Notes: a model not told the origin generated them from the letters alone. 64,000 nucleotides of DNA from Roseiarcus sp963696665 (GCA_963696665.1 CAVOLE010000005.1:248001-312000); one strand, 5' to 3'. Shown: positions 18,217 to 27,094, counted from the first letter of the stretch. A program made the numbers and translations.

Positions 18217-18387
18217 ATGCCCACCGTCACCATCCACGATGCGAAGACGAATCTTTCCAAGCTCCTGGCTCGAGTTGAGGCCGGCGAGGAAATCGTCATT
18301 GCGCGCGGTAAAACTCCGATCGCGCGGTTGACGCCCATCCATGGGTTGCCGGCCAATCGCAATTTGGCGCATTCAAGGGTGTCGTGA
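18217..18387 (+). CDS. Phd/YefM-type antitoxin, C-terminus frameshifted, no toxin partner
   Basis: A 56-aa product beginning MPTVTIHDAKTNLSKLLARV and EAGEEIVIARGKTPIARLTP, the classic N-terminal DNA-binding domain of Phd/YefM antitoxins. The expected next block (FGAFKGVVSVGP) is present but one base out of frame from about 18362. The sequence then degenerates without a recognisable acidic toxin-neutralising tail. No toxin gene follows; instead an inverted repeat and a second antitoxin begin within 120 bp. I read it as a decayed or error-containing solitary antitoxin. Confidence 0.7.
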   Translation: MPTVTIHDAKTNLSKLLARVEAGEEIVIARGKTPIARLTPIHGLPANRNLAHSRVS

Positions 18388-18428
18388 GTGTCGGCCCGGG
18401 ACCTTCGCGCGTTGCGGCGCTCTTGAAA

Positions 18429-18448
18429 GTAAGGCGATTGCGCCTTAC
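18429..18448. promoter_or_regulatory. Perfect 8-bp inverted repeat upstream of AbrB-type antitoxin
   Basis: GTAAGGCG and CGCCTTAC flank a 4-nt centre (ATTG), 56 bp before the antitoxin start. The size and position suit an autoregulatory operator for the toxin-antitoxin pair. No T-run follows, so a terminator is less likely. Confidence 0.4.
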
Positions 18449-18504
18449 CAACAGGAGCGATGAGCGTATGAGGCGTCATCATCGACGTCTGCTACGGGCC
18501 GGCT

Positions 18505-18758
18505 ATGAAAAGCACTTTGAAGATCACCTCGAGGGGGCAGGTCACGCTCCGCAAGGCGGTGCTGGACCGCTCAAGCGTTCGGCCGGGCGATAGGATCACG
18601 GTCGAGCTCGTTGCTCCTGGCCGCGTGGAAGTGAGGCCGGCTAAGGCCGGCGCAAGTCTCGAAGCGTTCGTGGGTTGCCTGAAAGAGCCCGGGGCGCCGA
18701 GTTTTCGGTCGAAGAGATGAGCGCGATCGCGAGCGAGGGCTGGGCGGGTCAGCGGTGA
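18505..18758 (+). CDS. AbrB/MazE-type antitoxin, one-base frameshift near C-terminus
   Basis: Begins MKSTLKITSRGQVTLRKAVL and GDRITVELVAPGRVEVRPAK, a swapped-hairpin AbrB DNA-binding domain. In the first frame it stops at 18720. In the next frame the sequence FSVEEMSAIASEGWAGQR ends in TGA at 18756-18758, a typical antitoxin tail that wraps the toxin. A single base near 18700-18706 separates the two. The corrected stop overlaps the GTG start of the PIN toxin, the usual coupling in such operons. LRKAVLD in place of the common LPKAVR is slightly unusual. Confidence 0.72.
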
Positions 18759-19155
18759 GAATCACCGCAGACACGAACGTGCTGGTGCGTGCGGCGGTCC
18801 TGGGCGAACGACTCAGAGCCGGTTCGCGGTCGCTGCGCTCCTCCAGGCGGAAGCGGTCGCCGTCACGCTTCCTGCTCTCTGTGAGTTCGTCTGGGTGTTG
18901 ACGCGTGGCTATAAGAGAAAGGCGACGGAGGTCGCCGCCGCGATGCGAAAACTGGCCGAAAGCGAAAGCGTCTCGGTCGACCGGCCCGCGTTGGAAGCCG
19001 GTCTCTCTGTTCTGGAAAGGGGTGGCGATTTCGCCGACGGAGTCATCGCTTTCGAAGGGCGGAGAGCCGGCGGCCGGATTTTCACGAGCTTCGACCGCAA
19101 CGCCGTCGAACTGATCAGCGCGACCGGCGGCGAGACACGGTTGCTGTCCGACTGA
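18755..19155 (+). CDS. PIN-domain (VapC-type) toxin, apparent frameshift
   Basis: A PIN-fold ribonuclease toxin. The GTG start gives VRITADTNVLVRAAVLGE with the first catalytic Asp (DTNVLVR). After about 18815 the frame must change to give SRFAVAALLQAEAVAVTLPA, LCEFVWVLTRGY, then DGVIAFEGRRAGGRIFTSFD with later acidic residues. The domain is about 133 aa in total, normal for VapC. Correcting one base restores a complete protein. It overlaps the AbrB-type antitoxin by 4 bp. Whether it is active depends on whether the lesion is real. Plus-strand orientation matches the VIT-type gene that follows. Confidence 0.7.
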
Positions 19156-19164
19156 CGGGGCGCA

Positions 19165-19854
19165 ATGTCTGGAGCGGAATCGCACTATGTCAATCGCACC
19201 GCCTGGCTGCGGGCGGCGGTCCTCGGCGCCAACGACGGGATCATTTCGACCGCAAGCCTCATCGTTGGAGTCGCAGCAGCCGCGAGTGGGCGGGCCGAAA
19301 TTCTGACCGCCGCGGTCGCCGGGTGGGCGGCGGGCGCAATGTCGATGGCGGCCGGCGAATACGTTTCCGTCAGCTCGCAGGCCGACTCCGAGGCGGCGGA
19401 CCGCGCGCGCGAGCGGCGCGAACTCCGCGAGCGACCGACCGAGGAGAAGGAGGAGCTTGCCCATATCTACGAAGAGCGGGGTCTGAAGCCGGAGCTTGCG
19501 CATGAGGTCGCTGGCCAGCTCATGGGCAAGGACGCACTCGAGGCCCATGCGCGCGACGAACTCGGCTTCAGCGAGGACACTGAGCCTAAGCCGATCCAGG
19601 CCGCCTTTGCATCCGCAGTCGCCTTCTCGGTCGGCGCCGCTCTGCCCACCGTGGCGGCGTTTCTCGCCCCGCAAGGCGCCGTCGTCAAAGTCGTGCCTGC
19701 CGCCGCGTTGATTTTTCTCGTCGCGCTTGGCGCGCTCGGCGCCTGGGCGGGCGGCGCCCCGATGATGAAACCGGCGCTGAGAGTCGGCTTCTGGGGCGCG
19801 CTCGCCATGGCGGTCACGGCGGGGATCGGCGCCTTGATCGGCAAGGCGGTCTAA
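19165..19854 (+). CDS. VIT1/CCC1-family iron/manganese transporter
   Basis: A 229-aa membrane protein of the vacuolar iron transporter family. The N-terminal pair of helices carries LGANDGIISTASLIVGVAAA and AAGEYVSVSSQ, both family signatures for metal coordination. A cytosolic helical region rich in Glu (about 80-140) follows and should bind metal, then three C-terminal helices. In bacteria these proteins probably export or buffer Fe2+ or Mn2+. Start follows the toxin stop by 9 bp but the relationship looks accidental. It is convergent with the GST gene. Confidence 0.92.
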   Translation: MSGAESHYVNRTAWLRAAVLGANDGIISTASLIVGVAAAASGRAEILTAAVAGWAAGAMSMAAGEYVSVSSQADSEAADRARERRELRERPTEEKEELAHIYEERGLKPELAHEVAGQLMGKDALEAHARDELGFSEDTEPKPIQAAFASAVAFSVGAALPTVAAFLAPQGAVVKVVPAAALIFLVALGALGAWAGGAPMMKPALRVGFWGALAMAVTAGIGALIGKAV

Positions 19855-19875
19855 CTCGCCGACGCGAGCGCGAAG

Positions 19876-20562
19876 TTAGCCTGCCTTTTGCGTCTGATGC
19901 GGAAACAGGTGCCGCTTGGCCTCGTCGTCGAACTCTTGCTTGAAGGCGTGCTTTTCCTTCAATTTGTTGACCCGAGCGACGGCCGGACGCTGGTTGATCT
20001 CGTCGACGAGCCGCTTGACATTGGCCATCTTTGACCACGTCTCGGCGCCCAACAGGAAAGGAGCAGCCGAGCTCCAGCCCCAAATCGACATGTCCACGAT
20101 CGTATACGTGTCGCCGAGCACGTATTTCCGTCCGGCCAGCCGGTCGTCGAGGATCTTCCAGTGCCGGTGGGTTTCGAAATTGTATCGATTGATCGCGTAT
20201 TCGATCTTCTCAGGGGCGGCTGCGTTGAAGTGGAAGGCCTGGCCGGAATACGGCCCGACGCCGCTTGCAACGAAGAAGAGCCATGACAGGAGTTCGCCCC
20301 GCGCTTTGGGCGTATTCTCGGGGAGGAAGCGCTTCGTCTTCTCGGCGAGATAAAGCAGGATCGCGCTCGAGTCGAAGACGGTCGCTTCGCCGTCCACGAT
20401 CGCTGGCGTCTTTCCGTTCGGATTGATCGCCCGGAAGTTTGGCGAGTGCTGTTCGCCCTTGCGCGTGTCGACTGGCATGAGTTCGTATTCGAGGCCGGCT
20501 TCTTCGAGGAATAAGGCGACCTTCGCCGGGTTTGGCGACGGGTGATAATAGAACTTGATCAT
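19876..20562 (-). CDS. Glutathione S-transferase family protein
   Basis: A 228-aa cytosolic enzyme with an N-terminal thioredoxin-like domain (IKFYYHPSPNPAKVALFLEE, then GKTPAIVDG with the cis-Pro and FDSSAILLYLAEK glutathione-binding SS) and an all-helical C-terminal domain. It resembles the YfcG/Ure2-like branch of GSTs, in which disulfide-reductase activity is common. The C-terminus is extended (KRHLFPHQTQKAG). Stands alone, convergent with the VIT gene and about 85 bp downstream of the ABC exporter on the same strand. Confidence 0.9.
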   Translation of the reverse strand: MIKFYYHPSPNPAKVALFLEEAGLEYELMPVDTRKGEQHSPNFRAINPNGKTPAIVDGEATVFDSSAILLYLAEKTKRFLPENTPKARGELLSWLFFVASGVGPYSGQAFHFNAAAPEKIEYAINRYNFETHRHWKILDDRLAGRKYVLGDTYTIVDMSIWGWSSAAPFLLGAETWSKMANVKRLVDEINQRPAVARVNKLKEKHAFKQEFDDEAKRHLFPHQTQKAG

Positions 20563-20649
20563 GCCGATGCTTCCCTATCATGCGGCCGCGCCGCCAGGAG
20601 AAGGCTAGTAGCGCAACGCGCTTAGGTGCGCAAAGGCCCGCCCGCAGTC

Positions 20650-21453
20650 TCAGGTCACAGTCTCGGCGCTGTAACGAGCGATCAGGCCATTGCGGATCAC
20701 GGAGCGGTAAACGGAGAAGAAGAAGAAACAGGCGAGCACAAGGTAGACCAAAGCGAGCGCTCCTCCGATCGCCAGGCGATCCCAGGGAAGGCCTTGTCCG
20801 GCGACGACCGAGCGCATGCCTTCAAACACATAAGCCGGCGGCAGGATGAGCGCGATCGCCTGCATCCATCCGGGCAAAACCGTAACGGGATAGAAAACGC
20901 CGGCGAAGGGCGAGATCAGCATCGGGATCGGCCAGATGAGCCATTCGGAGGCAGGTCCGAGCCTCAGCACCAAGGCCGACGCCGCGACGCCGAGCGCAAT
21001 GCCGGTGACAAACAGCACCATGAGAAAAGGAGCGATCGCAATCCCATAAGAGAAAAAGGACAATCCGAAAGCGATCTGCGCCAGAACGATCATCGCGATG
21101 AGGCTCAACCCGCTGGTGATGATCGCGACGATCAGGAGGCCGACCAGATATTCGGACGTTCTCAAGGGGGAGGCGAAAAAATTGAGGAAATTTCGCGTCC
21201 AGACATCCTCGAACAATGTCATCGTGATTTGCTGCATAACGCGGGTCAGAAAGTCCCATAAGAGGACCGCGCCGAGCAGCGCCGGCACGAAATTGAAGTC
21301 CGCGTGCGAGACGGAATTGAGGTAGCGGGTGAGAAAGCCCCAGACCAAAATATCGATCGCGACAAAGATGAAGATGGGAAAGATGCGCTGCGGGCTGCCG
21401 CGATAGAGATAGAACATCCTGAGCACGACGGCGCCGATACGGGAGGCGTTCAT
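20650..21453 (-). CDS. ABC-2-type transporter permease
   Basis: A 267-aa inner-membrane protein with about six hydrophobic helices and an ABC-2 signature (NFFASPLRTSEYLVGLLIVA, IPMLISPFAGVFYPVTVLPG). It pairs with the ATPase encoded immediately upstream, whose stop overlaps its start (ATGA). Such two-gene exporters move polysaccharides, lipids, drugs or Cu-related cargo; nothing here identifies the cargo. Confidence 0.92.
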   Translation of the reverse strand: MNASRIGAVVLRMFYLYRGSPQRIFPIFIFVAIDILVWGFLTRYLNSVSHADFNFVPALLGAVLLWDFLTRVMQQITMTLFEDVWTRNFLNFFASPLRTSEYLVGLLIVAIITSGLSLIAMIVLAQIAFGLSFFSYGIAIAPFLMVLFVTGIALGVAASALVLRLGPASEWLIWPIPMLISPFAGVFYPVTVLPGWMQAIALILPPAYVFEGMRSVVAGQGLPWDRLAIGGALALVYLVLACFFFFSVYRSVIRNGLIARYSAETVT

Positions 21454-22208
21454 GGCCGGGCGCCGTTGTGCAGCGCCTCTTGCGCGACATTTACGAAGAG
21501 ATCGTCGAGGCTCTCGGCGCCGTGTTCCTTTGGCAGCGTTTTCGGATCGCCCTCGAGCACGATCCGCCCATGCGACAGGAACAGCACGCGATCGCAGACC
21601 GCCTGCACCTCATACATGTTGTGGCTCGTCCACAACACGCCGCAAAGGCCGTTGTCGACGAATTTCGCGATGCCGGCGCGAATGTCGCGCGCGTTCGAAG
21701 GATCGATCGAGGCGGTCGGCTCATCGAGCAGGAGCAGCCGCGGGAGGTTGAGCATCGCCTTGGCGAGAGAAAGGCGCGTCTGCTCGCCGGACGATAGAAC
21801 GCCCGCCTTCGTCCGCCGATAACGCTTAAGATCATAGACCTCGAGCAGCTTCTCGATCCGAGCGGACAGATCGCGGACGGAATAAAGCATGCCGAAGACG
21901 CGAAGGTTCTGCTCGACCGTGAGATTGCCGGGCAGCGGCGCATAGACGGCGGCAAAGTTGGTGCAGGACAAAGCCTTGCTGCGGTCGGCGGCGAGGTCGA
22001 TCCCCTCGATCTCGATCCGCCCAGCGCTCGGCTCGAGAACCCCCAGGATCATGTTGATCGTCGTCGTCTTGCCGGCCCCGTTCGGGCCAAGCAGGCCGAC
22101 GATCTCCCCGGGCGCGACGTGAAAGCTTACGCCATCGACCGCTCGCACGTCGCCGAACGACTTTTCGAGACGCTCGACCTTAAGCACGAAAGGGACGGGC
22201 GGAATCAT
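21450..22208 (-). CDS. ABC-2-type transporter ATP-binding protein
   Basis: ATPase subunit, 252 aa: Walker A GPNGAGKTTT, Q-loop region, signature LSSGEQTRLSLAKAM (a variant of LSGGQ), Walker B LLLLDEPTAS and H-loop TSHN. It belongs to the CcmA/NatA-like group of export ATPases. Cotranscribed with the permease through an ATGA overlap. First gene of the two-gene unit; 47 bp separate it from the SDR gene downstream of it on the same strand. Confidence 0.93.
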   Translation of the reverse strand: MIPPVPFVLKVERLEKSFGDVRAVDGVSFHVAPGEIVGLLGPNGAGKTTTINMILGVLEPSAGRIEIEGIDLAADRSKALSCTNFAAVYAPLPGNLTVEQNLRVFGMLYSVRDLSARIEKLLEVYDLKRYRRTKAGVLSSGEQTRLSLAKAMLNLPRLLLLDEPTASIDPSNARDIRAGIAKFVDNGLCGVLWTSHNMYEVQAVCDRVLFLSHGRIVLEGDPKTLPKEHGAESLDDLFVNVAQEALHNGARP

Positions 22209-22255
22209 CCGCCCGTCCTATCAGGTTGGGCGGTAGGCGCGTCAAGCGCCCGCCG

Positions 22256-23275
22256 TCACGGCTGCCCGCTTCCTCCGGCGGAGCCATAGACTTGGCCAGT
22301 CGCAAAACTCGCATCCGCCATCGCCAGCTGGACATAGATGGATCCGAGTTCCGCAGGTTGGCCCGGCCGGCCGAGCGGCGTTTGGCCGCCGAACTTCTCC
22401 ACCTTTTCCTGCGTCGCGCCGCCGCTGATTTGCAGCGGCGTCCAGATCGGCCCGGGAGCGACCGCGTTCACCCGAATGCCCTTCGACGCGAGCTGCTTCG
22501 CCAGCGACTTCACGTAATTCATGGTCGCGGCCTTCGTCTGCGCATAATCATAGAGATCGGGCGAGGGGTCATAGGCCTGCTCAGAGGCCGTCCCGATGAT
22601 GGCCGAACCCGGGGGCATATGCGGCAGAGCCGCCTTGATGATCCAGAAGGGCGCGTAGATGTTCGTTTTCATCGTCGCGTCGAAATCCTCGGTCGAAACA
22701 TCGAGGATCGAGGGCCGGCTCTGCTGGCGTCCAGCATTGCTGACAAGGATATCGAGGCCGCCTAAGCCACGAACCGCCTCGTCGACGAGACGCTTGCAGA
22801 AGGCTTCGTCGCGAATATCGCCAGGTATCGACAGCGCCTTGCGGCCTTCCGCTTTCACGAGGTCGATGACCTCGCGCGCGTCCGGCTCCTCCGCCGGCAG
22901 ATGATTGATCGCCACGTCTGCGCCTTCGCGCGCGAAGGCGATCGCGGCGGCGCGGCCCATGCCCGAATCCCCGCCGGTCACCAGCGCCTTGCGGCCGGCG
23001 AGCCGGCCCGACCCGCGGTAGGATGTCTCGCCGTGATCCGGACGCGGATCCATTCGGCTGGCGAGCCCCGGCCAAGGCTGCTCCTGTCGGCGAAACGGCG
23101 GTTTGGGATATTTGGTGCGGGGATCCTGCAGGGCTTCAGGCGCCTCGCTGTCTTTCGAGAGGGGCCGTTCCTTCGAACCCTGCGCAAAGGCCGGCGCGGC
23201 GGCGGCCACGAGGCCCATGCCCCCGACGCCGACGATTGCGCGGCGGGAATAGGGGAAGCGTTCGTCTGAACTCAT
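22256..23275 (-). CDS. Tat-exported SDR-family oxidoreductase
   Basis: A 339-aa short-chain dehydrogenase with a long N-terminal extension. Residues 1-32 look like a Tat signal (YSRRAIVGVGGMGLVAAAAP, cleaved near AFA-QG), and residues 33-85 are a Pro/charge-rich linker. The Rossmann domain follows: ALVTGGDSGMGRAAAIAFAR (cofactor loop), SNAGRQ, and the catalytic YDYAQTKAATMNYVK containing Tyr-x-x-x-Lys. It resembles the YhdF/YhxC-like SDRs annotated as general stress or glucose dehydrogenases, usually NADP-dependent. Export of an NAD(P)-binding enzyme is odd unless folded and loaded in the cytoplasm, which Tat allows. Confidence 0.87.
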   Translation of the reverse strand: MSSDERFPYSRRAIVGVGGMGLVAAAAPAFAQGSKERPLSKDSEAPEALQDPRTKYPKPPFRRQEQPWPGLASRMDPRPDHGETSYRGSGRLAGRKALVTGGDSGMGRAAAIAFAREGADVAINHLPAEEPDAREVIDLVKAEGRKALSIPGDIRDEAFCKRLVDEAVRGLGGLDILVSNAGRQQSRPSILDVSTEDFDATMKTNIYAPFWIIKAALPHMPPGSAIIGTASEQAYDPSPDLYDYAQTKAATMNYVKSLAKQLASKGIRVNAVAPGPIWTPLQISGGATQEKVEKFGGQTPLGRPGQPAELGSIYVQLAMADASFATGQVYGSAGGSGQP

Positions 23276-23355
23276 GTGCGATCTCCACGATTTTCTGGAG
23301 AACGCCCACTTCCGTCGTTTGTTGCGGGTCCGCCTGCCGCGATCAATCGACGGCG

Positions 23356-24576
23356 TTAACCGGCTACCGCGCTCTCGCGAAGATCGAGCGTGAACAGCTC
23401 CTGCGGCCTTCCCACGCCGCGCAGCGCGAAGCGCCCGACCGAGGCGAACGCCCGCCGCTGCTCGGCGCAGGATTCGGCGAATGCGGCGGAGATGAGGACG
23501 GGCTGGTCCACCGACCGGCACATCGCCGCGATCCGGCTCACCTCGTTGACCGCTGGGCCGACGACAGTGAAATCGAGGCGCTCCTTGCTGCCGATGTTGC
23601 CGTAGAACACCTCGCCGATATGGAGCCCAAGGTACATGTCGGTCGCCGGCAGACCTTTCTCGAACCGGCGCGTGTTCAAGGCCGCCACAGCCTCCTGCGC
23701 CGCCCGCGCGGCGTCGAGCGCCGCGGCGCAGGCGCGGCTCCGCTCCTCGGCGGGGAAAATGGCGAGCACGCCGTCGCCGATCAGCTTGAGGACGTCGCCG
23801 GTGTTCTGGTGGATCGAGGAGACGACGGCCTCGGCGTAGTCATTAAGAAGCGGAATGATTTCATCCGGGGCAGAGGTCTCGGAGATGCGGGTATAATTGC
23901 GCAAGTCGCTGAACCACAGCACGGTGTTGATCCGGTCCGTCACCCCGCGTTCGATGCGGCCTCTCAACACCCGCCGGCCGGCGTCGCGTCCGAGGTAGGT
24001 TTCGACCAGCGTCTCCGCGATGCGCGCGAGGGACGCTGCTTTGATCGCAAGCCCGAGGAAAGGGGTGAGCCGCTTCAGCGCGCCGATCTCATCGTCCGAA
24101 AAACCTTCGGCTCGATCCGTCGTCCAGTACGAATACACGCAGTCCATTTCGCCGATCACCCCGTCCTCGGCGAAGCGGTTGATGATCGCAACATAGTCGG
24201 TGAACTTCGCTTCGCGAAACTCGGCGAAGGAAGGAAACTCGACTTCGGTCTCCGCGGTCACACGGAGGCGCAATAGCGATTCGCCGCTCGTCACGAGCCG
24301 GTAGAGAGGGCTCGTCCGCCAGCGTTCCGCCGCCTCTCCTTCGGCCGTCCGCCCATACTCGGTCAGCGTCGCTTCCGGCTTGTCGCGCTCCCAGCGAAAC
24401 GCGCGGCCCTCATGGATGGGGTGGAGGGTGTCGACGAGCAGCATCACACGCGCGAGCGGCAGTCCGCCGGCGACCGCACGACTGCAAAAGCCCTCGACCA
24501 GCGCGGTCTCCCTCCGTCCCTCAAGCCCCGCTTTCGCGAGCCAGGTCGCAAGCTTGGCGATCTCGGCTTCCGTCAT
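23356..24576 (-). CDS. Class III adenylate cyclase
   Basis: A 406-aa cytosolic protein making cyclic AMP. The N-terminal 200 residues form a sensor-like region without an obvious named domain (ETALVEGFCSRAVAGGLPLA, HEGRAFRWERDK). The C-terminal CHD domain holds the metal Asp in FSDLRNYTRISE, the loop DVLKLIGDGVLAIF with the adenine-specifying Lys, and LDFTVVGPAVNEVSR with the partner Asp, pointing to adenylate rather than guanylate. This domain order is frequent in Hyphomicrobiales, which carry many such cyclases. What it senses is unknown. Divergent from the peroxiredoxin gene. Confidence 0.9.
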   Translation of the reverse strand: MTEAEIAKLATWLAKAGLEGRRETALVEGFCSRAVAGGLPLARVMLLVDTLHPIHEGRAFRWERDKPEATLTEYGRTAEGEAAERWRTSPLYRLVTSGESLLRLRVTAETEVEFPSFAEFREAKFTDYVAIINRFAEDGVIGEMDCVYSYWTTDRAEGFSDDEIGALKRLTPFLGLAIKAASLARIAETLVETYLGRDAGRRVLRGRIERGVTDRINTVLWFSDLRNYTRISETSAPDEIIPLLNDYAEAVVSSIHQNTGDVLKLIGDGVLAIFPAEERSRACAAALDAARAAQEAVAALNTRRFEKGLPATDMYLGLHIGEVFYGNIGSKERLDFTVVGPAVNEVSRIAAMCRSVDQPVLISAAFAESCAEQRRAFASVGRFALRGVGRPQELFTLDLRESAVAG

Positions 24577-24776
24577 GGGCCGATCATAAATCGTATGGAA
24601 AAGAAGGCCAACGTCCCGGCGGCCGGACGCTTGCGCGAACGCTTAGGAGGCCGTAACGGTCGCGCGCCGGAAGGCCCGCCGCATGCTCGTTGCCTAGCCC
24701 AGCGCCGACCCGATGTGCATTTGGGTTGACAAAGTATATAATAATGCTGGACTTGAGGCAGCTCAAGGAGGATTCC

Positions 24777-25436
24777 ATGGCTCTTCGCATCAATGACACC
24801 GCGCCCAACTTCACCGCCGAGACGACGCAGGGGCCAATCGATTTCCATCAATGGATTGGCGACAAGTGGGCGATCCTGTTCTCCCACCCCAAGGACTTCA
24901 CCCCCGTTTGCACGACCGAGCTCGGCTACATGGCCAAGATCGAGCCCGAGTTCACCAAGCGCGGCGTCAAGCTCATCGGCTTGAGCGTGGACCCGAGCGA
25001 GGCCCATGCGCGCTGGCTCAAGGACATCGAGGAGACTCAAGGCGCGAAGGTCAACTACCCGATCATCGCCGATCACGACCTCAAGGTCGCCAAGCTCTAC
25101 GAGATGCTGCCCGCGGAGGAGCCAGGAACCTCCGAGGGCCGGACGCCCGCGATCAACCAGACCGTGCGCACGGTCTACGTCATCGGGCCCGACAAGAAGA
25201 TCAAGCTCCTGCTCGCCTATCCGATGACCACGGGCCGCAACTTCGACGAGATCCTGCGGGTGATCGATTCGCTCCAGCTCACCGTCAAGCACAAGGTCGC
25301 CACGCCGGTGAACTGGAAGCCGGGGGAAGACATCATCATTTCCAGCGCGGTCAGCGACGACGAGGCCAAGAGGGTGTGGCCGGAAGGCTGGCGGTCGCCC
25401 AAACCCTATATCCGCATCGCCAAGCAGCCGGGCTGA
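24777..25436 (+). CDS. 1-Cys peroxiredoxin (Prx6 family)
   Basis: A 219-aa thiol peroxidase that reduces hydrogen peroxide and organic hydroperoxides. The peroxidatic Cys lies in HPKDFTPVCTTELGYMA. No second conserved resolving Cys is seen, and the long C-terminal extension (WKPGEDIIISSAVSDDEAKR) places it in the Prx6/AhpC-TSA 1-Cys group. The start follows AAGGAGGATTCC, a strong ribosome-binding site. The upstream 50 bp is AT-rich (TTGACA at 24726, TATAAT-like at 24737), suggesting a promoter, though the two hexamers are too close to serve as one sigma-70 pair. Divergent from the adenylate cyclase. Confidence 0.95.
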   Translation: MALRINDTAPNFTAETTQGPIDFHQWIGDKWAILFSHPKDFTPVCTTELGYMAKIEPEFTKRGVKLIGLSVDPSEAHARWLKDIEETQGAKVNYPIIADHDLKVAKLYEMLPAEEPGTSEGRTPAINQTVRTVYVIGPDKKIKLLLAYPMTTGRNFDEILRVIDSLQLTVKHKVATPVNWKPGEDIIISSAVSDDEAKRVWPEGWRSPKPYIRIAKQPG

Positions 25437-25512
25437 GCGCGGACGCACCGGAAAATAGAAGGGGCTTCGGCGGCGGCGCGCCCCATGTTGCGCGAGACCA
25501 GGAGTGGCTTAC

Positions 25513-26775
25513 GTGAGGTTGGCGGAGACTGTCCTCGTTCTCGCGCTCTTCAGCGCCGCTCTCATTTTCCCTGCGACGCCGAAGGCCGATGAGGCGGCGC
25601 TGACCGCTCAATTGCAGCGGGTCGTCGACGCCTATGTCAAGGATCGCGCATCGATCGAGGGGCTCTCGGGCGCCGCGTTGCAGGTGGACCGCGGCGCCGG
25701 GCGCCCGATCATCGCTGTCTTCGCCGGCGACGATGGGCTCGCCGACTTAAAGCCGATCGGCGCCGATACGTTGTTCCAGATCGGCAGCAACACCAAGGAA
25801 TTCACCGCCGCGCTGATCCTCAAGCTCGAGGCGGCAGGCAAGCTCAGGCTCGACGACACGATCGGAAAATGGCTGCCGCAATATACGGCATGGAAGGACG
25901 TGACCATCCGCTCGCTCATCCAAATGACGAGCCCGATCCCCAATTATTCGGAGACGGTCGCTATCGGCGAGATCCAGGCGGCCGACATCCATCATCAATT
26001 CCGCGACAAGGATCTGATCGGCTTTGTCGATCCCGGCAATGGCCAGCATTTTCCGCCGGCCTCGGGATGGTTCTATTCCAACACCAACTACATCCTCGCC
26101 GCCCTCATCATCGAGGCTGCCTCCGGCATGGATTACGAGCAGGCGCTGACGACAATGATCCTCGAGCCGCTCGGATTGCGTGACACGTTCTACGCCAACG
26201 GACCGCATCCGGGGCCGGCGGCGGCTAGCCCCCATCTGGCGCGCGTGCCCCGCGCGCTCTTCCTGCTCAAGGATTGCCTCGACTACCAGCCGCAGCCATG
26301 CCGCGTTTCGACAGTCGCGCCGCTTATCGGCAAGGACATGCGGACGCAGAACCTGTCCTGGGCCGGCGCGGCGGGGGCGATCGTATCGACCCCTCACGAC
26401 CTCGCTCTATGGATCCGCGCTCTCTTCGGGTCGCGCGTCATTCCGGCGCAGCAATTCAAGGAGATGACCACGCTCGTCTCGAACAAGACGGGCGCGCCTC
26501 TCTCCGAGGTCTCCGCCGGTGATCCGGTCGGCTTCGGCCTTGGCCTTGGCCGCTTCTATCGAAAGGAGCTGGGCGGCGCCTATTGGTTCTACGAGGGCGA
26601 GACGATGGGCTTCCGAACGATCTTCGCCTATTGGCCGCAAGACGATCTTCTCATTACCGGCGCGGTCAACAGTCGGCCGCCGAACGGCGAGGACAAGTTC
26701 GGTCCCGCCGTGATCGGAGGCGCATTTATGGCTTTGCAGCAGGCCCATCTGATCAAAACGTCCGGAAGCCCATAG
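25513..26775 (+). CDS. Exported serine hydrolase of the class C beta-lactamase/DD-peptidase fold
   Basis: A 420-aa periplasmic hydrolase with a signal peptide (RLAETVLVLALFSAALIFP, cleaved near PKADE). The catalytic SxxK is in FQIGSNTKEFTAALI, and the YxN motif is YSNTNYILAALIIEA. The third box is probably near WFYEGETMGF, replacing the classical KTG/HxG. Family PF00144 members include esterases, D-amino-acid peptidases and beta-lactamases; the substrate cannot be told. The start is a GTG with AGGAG eight bases upstream. An upstream GTG (25504) is possible but has no spacing for the same site. The next gene follows after only 7 bp. Confidence 0.88.
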   Translation: MRLAETVLVLALFSAALIFPATPKADEAALTAQLQRVVDAYVKDRASIEGLSGAALQVDRGAGRPIIAVFAGDDGLADLKPIGADTLFQIGSNTKEFTAALILKLEAAGKLRLDDTIGKWLPQYTAWKDVTIRSLIQMTSPIPNYSETVAIGEIQAADIHHQFRDKDLIGFVDPGNGQHFPPASGWFYSNTNYILAALIIEAASGMDYEQALTTMILEPLGLRDTFYANGPHPGPAAASPHLARVPRALFLLKDCLDYQPQPCRVSTVAPLIGKDMRTQNLSWAGAAGAIVSTPHDLALWIRALFGSRVIPAQQFKEMTTLVSNKTGAPLSEVSAGDPVGFGLGLGRFYRKELGGAYWFYEGETMGFRTIFAYWPQDDLLITGAVNSRPPNGEDKFGPAVIGGAFMALQQAHLIKTSGSP

Positions 26776-26782
26776 GCTCCGG

Positions 26783-27094
26783 ATGATCCTTCGTGAATGG
26801 CGCGGACGCGCAAGCTCACTGCAAGCCGACGCCTACCCGACACACTTTCGCACGAAAGTGCTGCCGGAGTTGGCGCGCATTCCCGGATTTCTGGGCGCGC
26901 AACTCAGCAAGCGTGGGATCGGCGATACGATTGAATTTCTCGTTCTCACGCGCTGGCGAACGATCGGCGCAATCCAGGATTTCGCCGGGAGCGACATCGC
27001 CAAGGCGATCGTCGAACCCGGCGCGGTCGCAGCGCTCATCGATTTCGATGCGCGCGTGCTGCACTACGAGGTGATTGAAGACGTGGTCCCCTAA
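26783..27094 (+). CDS. Antibiotic-biosynthesis-monooxygenase-like (ABM fold) protein
   Basis: A 103-aa protein with the dimeric alpha+beta barrel sequence pattern of ABM-domain proteins: ILREWRGRA, YPTHFRTKVLPELARIPGFL and IEFLVLTRWRTIGAIQDFAG. Such proteins may be small monooxygenases or simply ligand binders. It sits 7 bp after the serine hydrolase and is probably cotranscribed with it. Function not assigned. Confidence 0.8.
   Translation: MILREWRGRASSLQADAYPTHFRTKVLPELARIPGFLGAQLSKRGIGDTIEFLVLTRWRTIGAIQDFAGSDIAKAIVEPGAVAALIDFDARVLHYEVIEDVVP

Noticed and set aside
19851..19879. CTAACT...AGTTAG inverted repeat between the VIT and GST genes as a terminator
   Set aside because: Only a 6-bp AT-containing stem that includes both stop codons, with no clear T-run; too weak to annotate.
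24726..24742. TTGACA plus TATAAT as one sigma-70 promoter for the peroxiredoxin
   Set aside because: Only five bases separate the hexamers; too short for a functional pair, though the AT-rich region may still hold a promoter.
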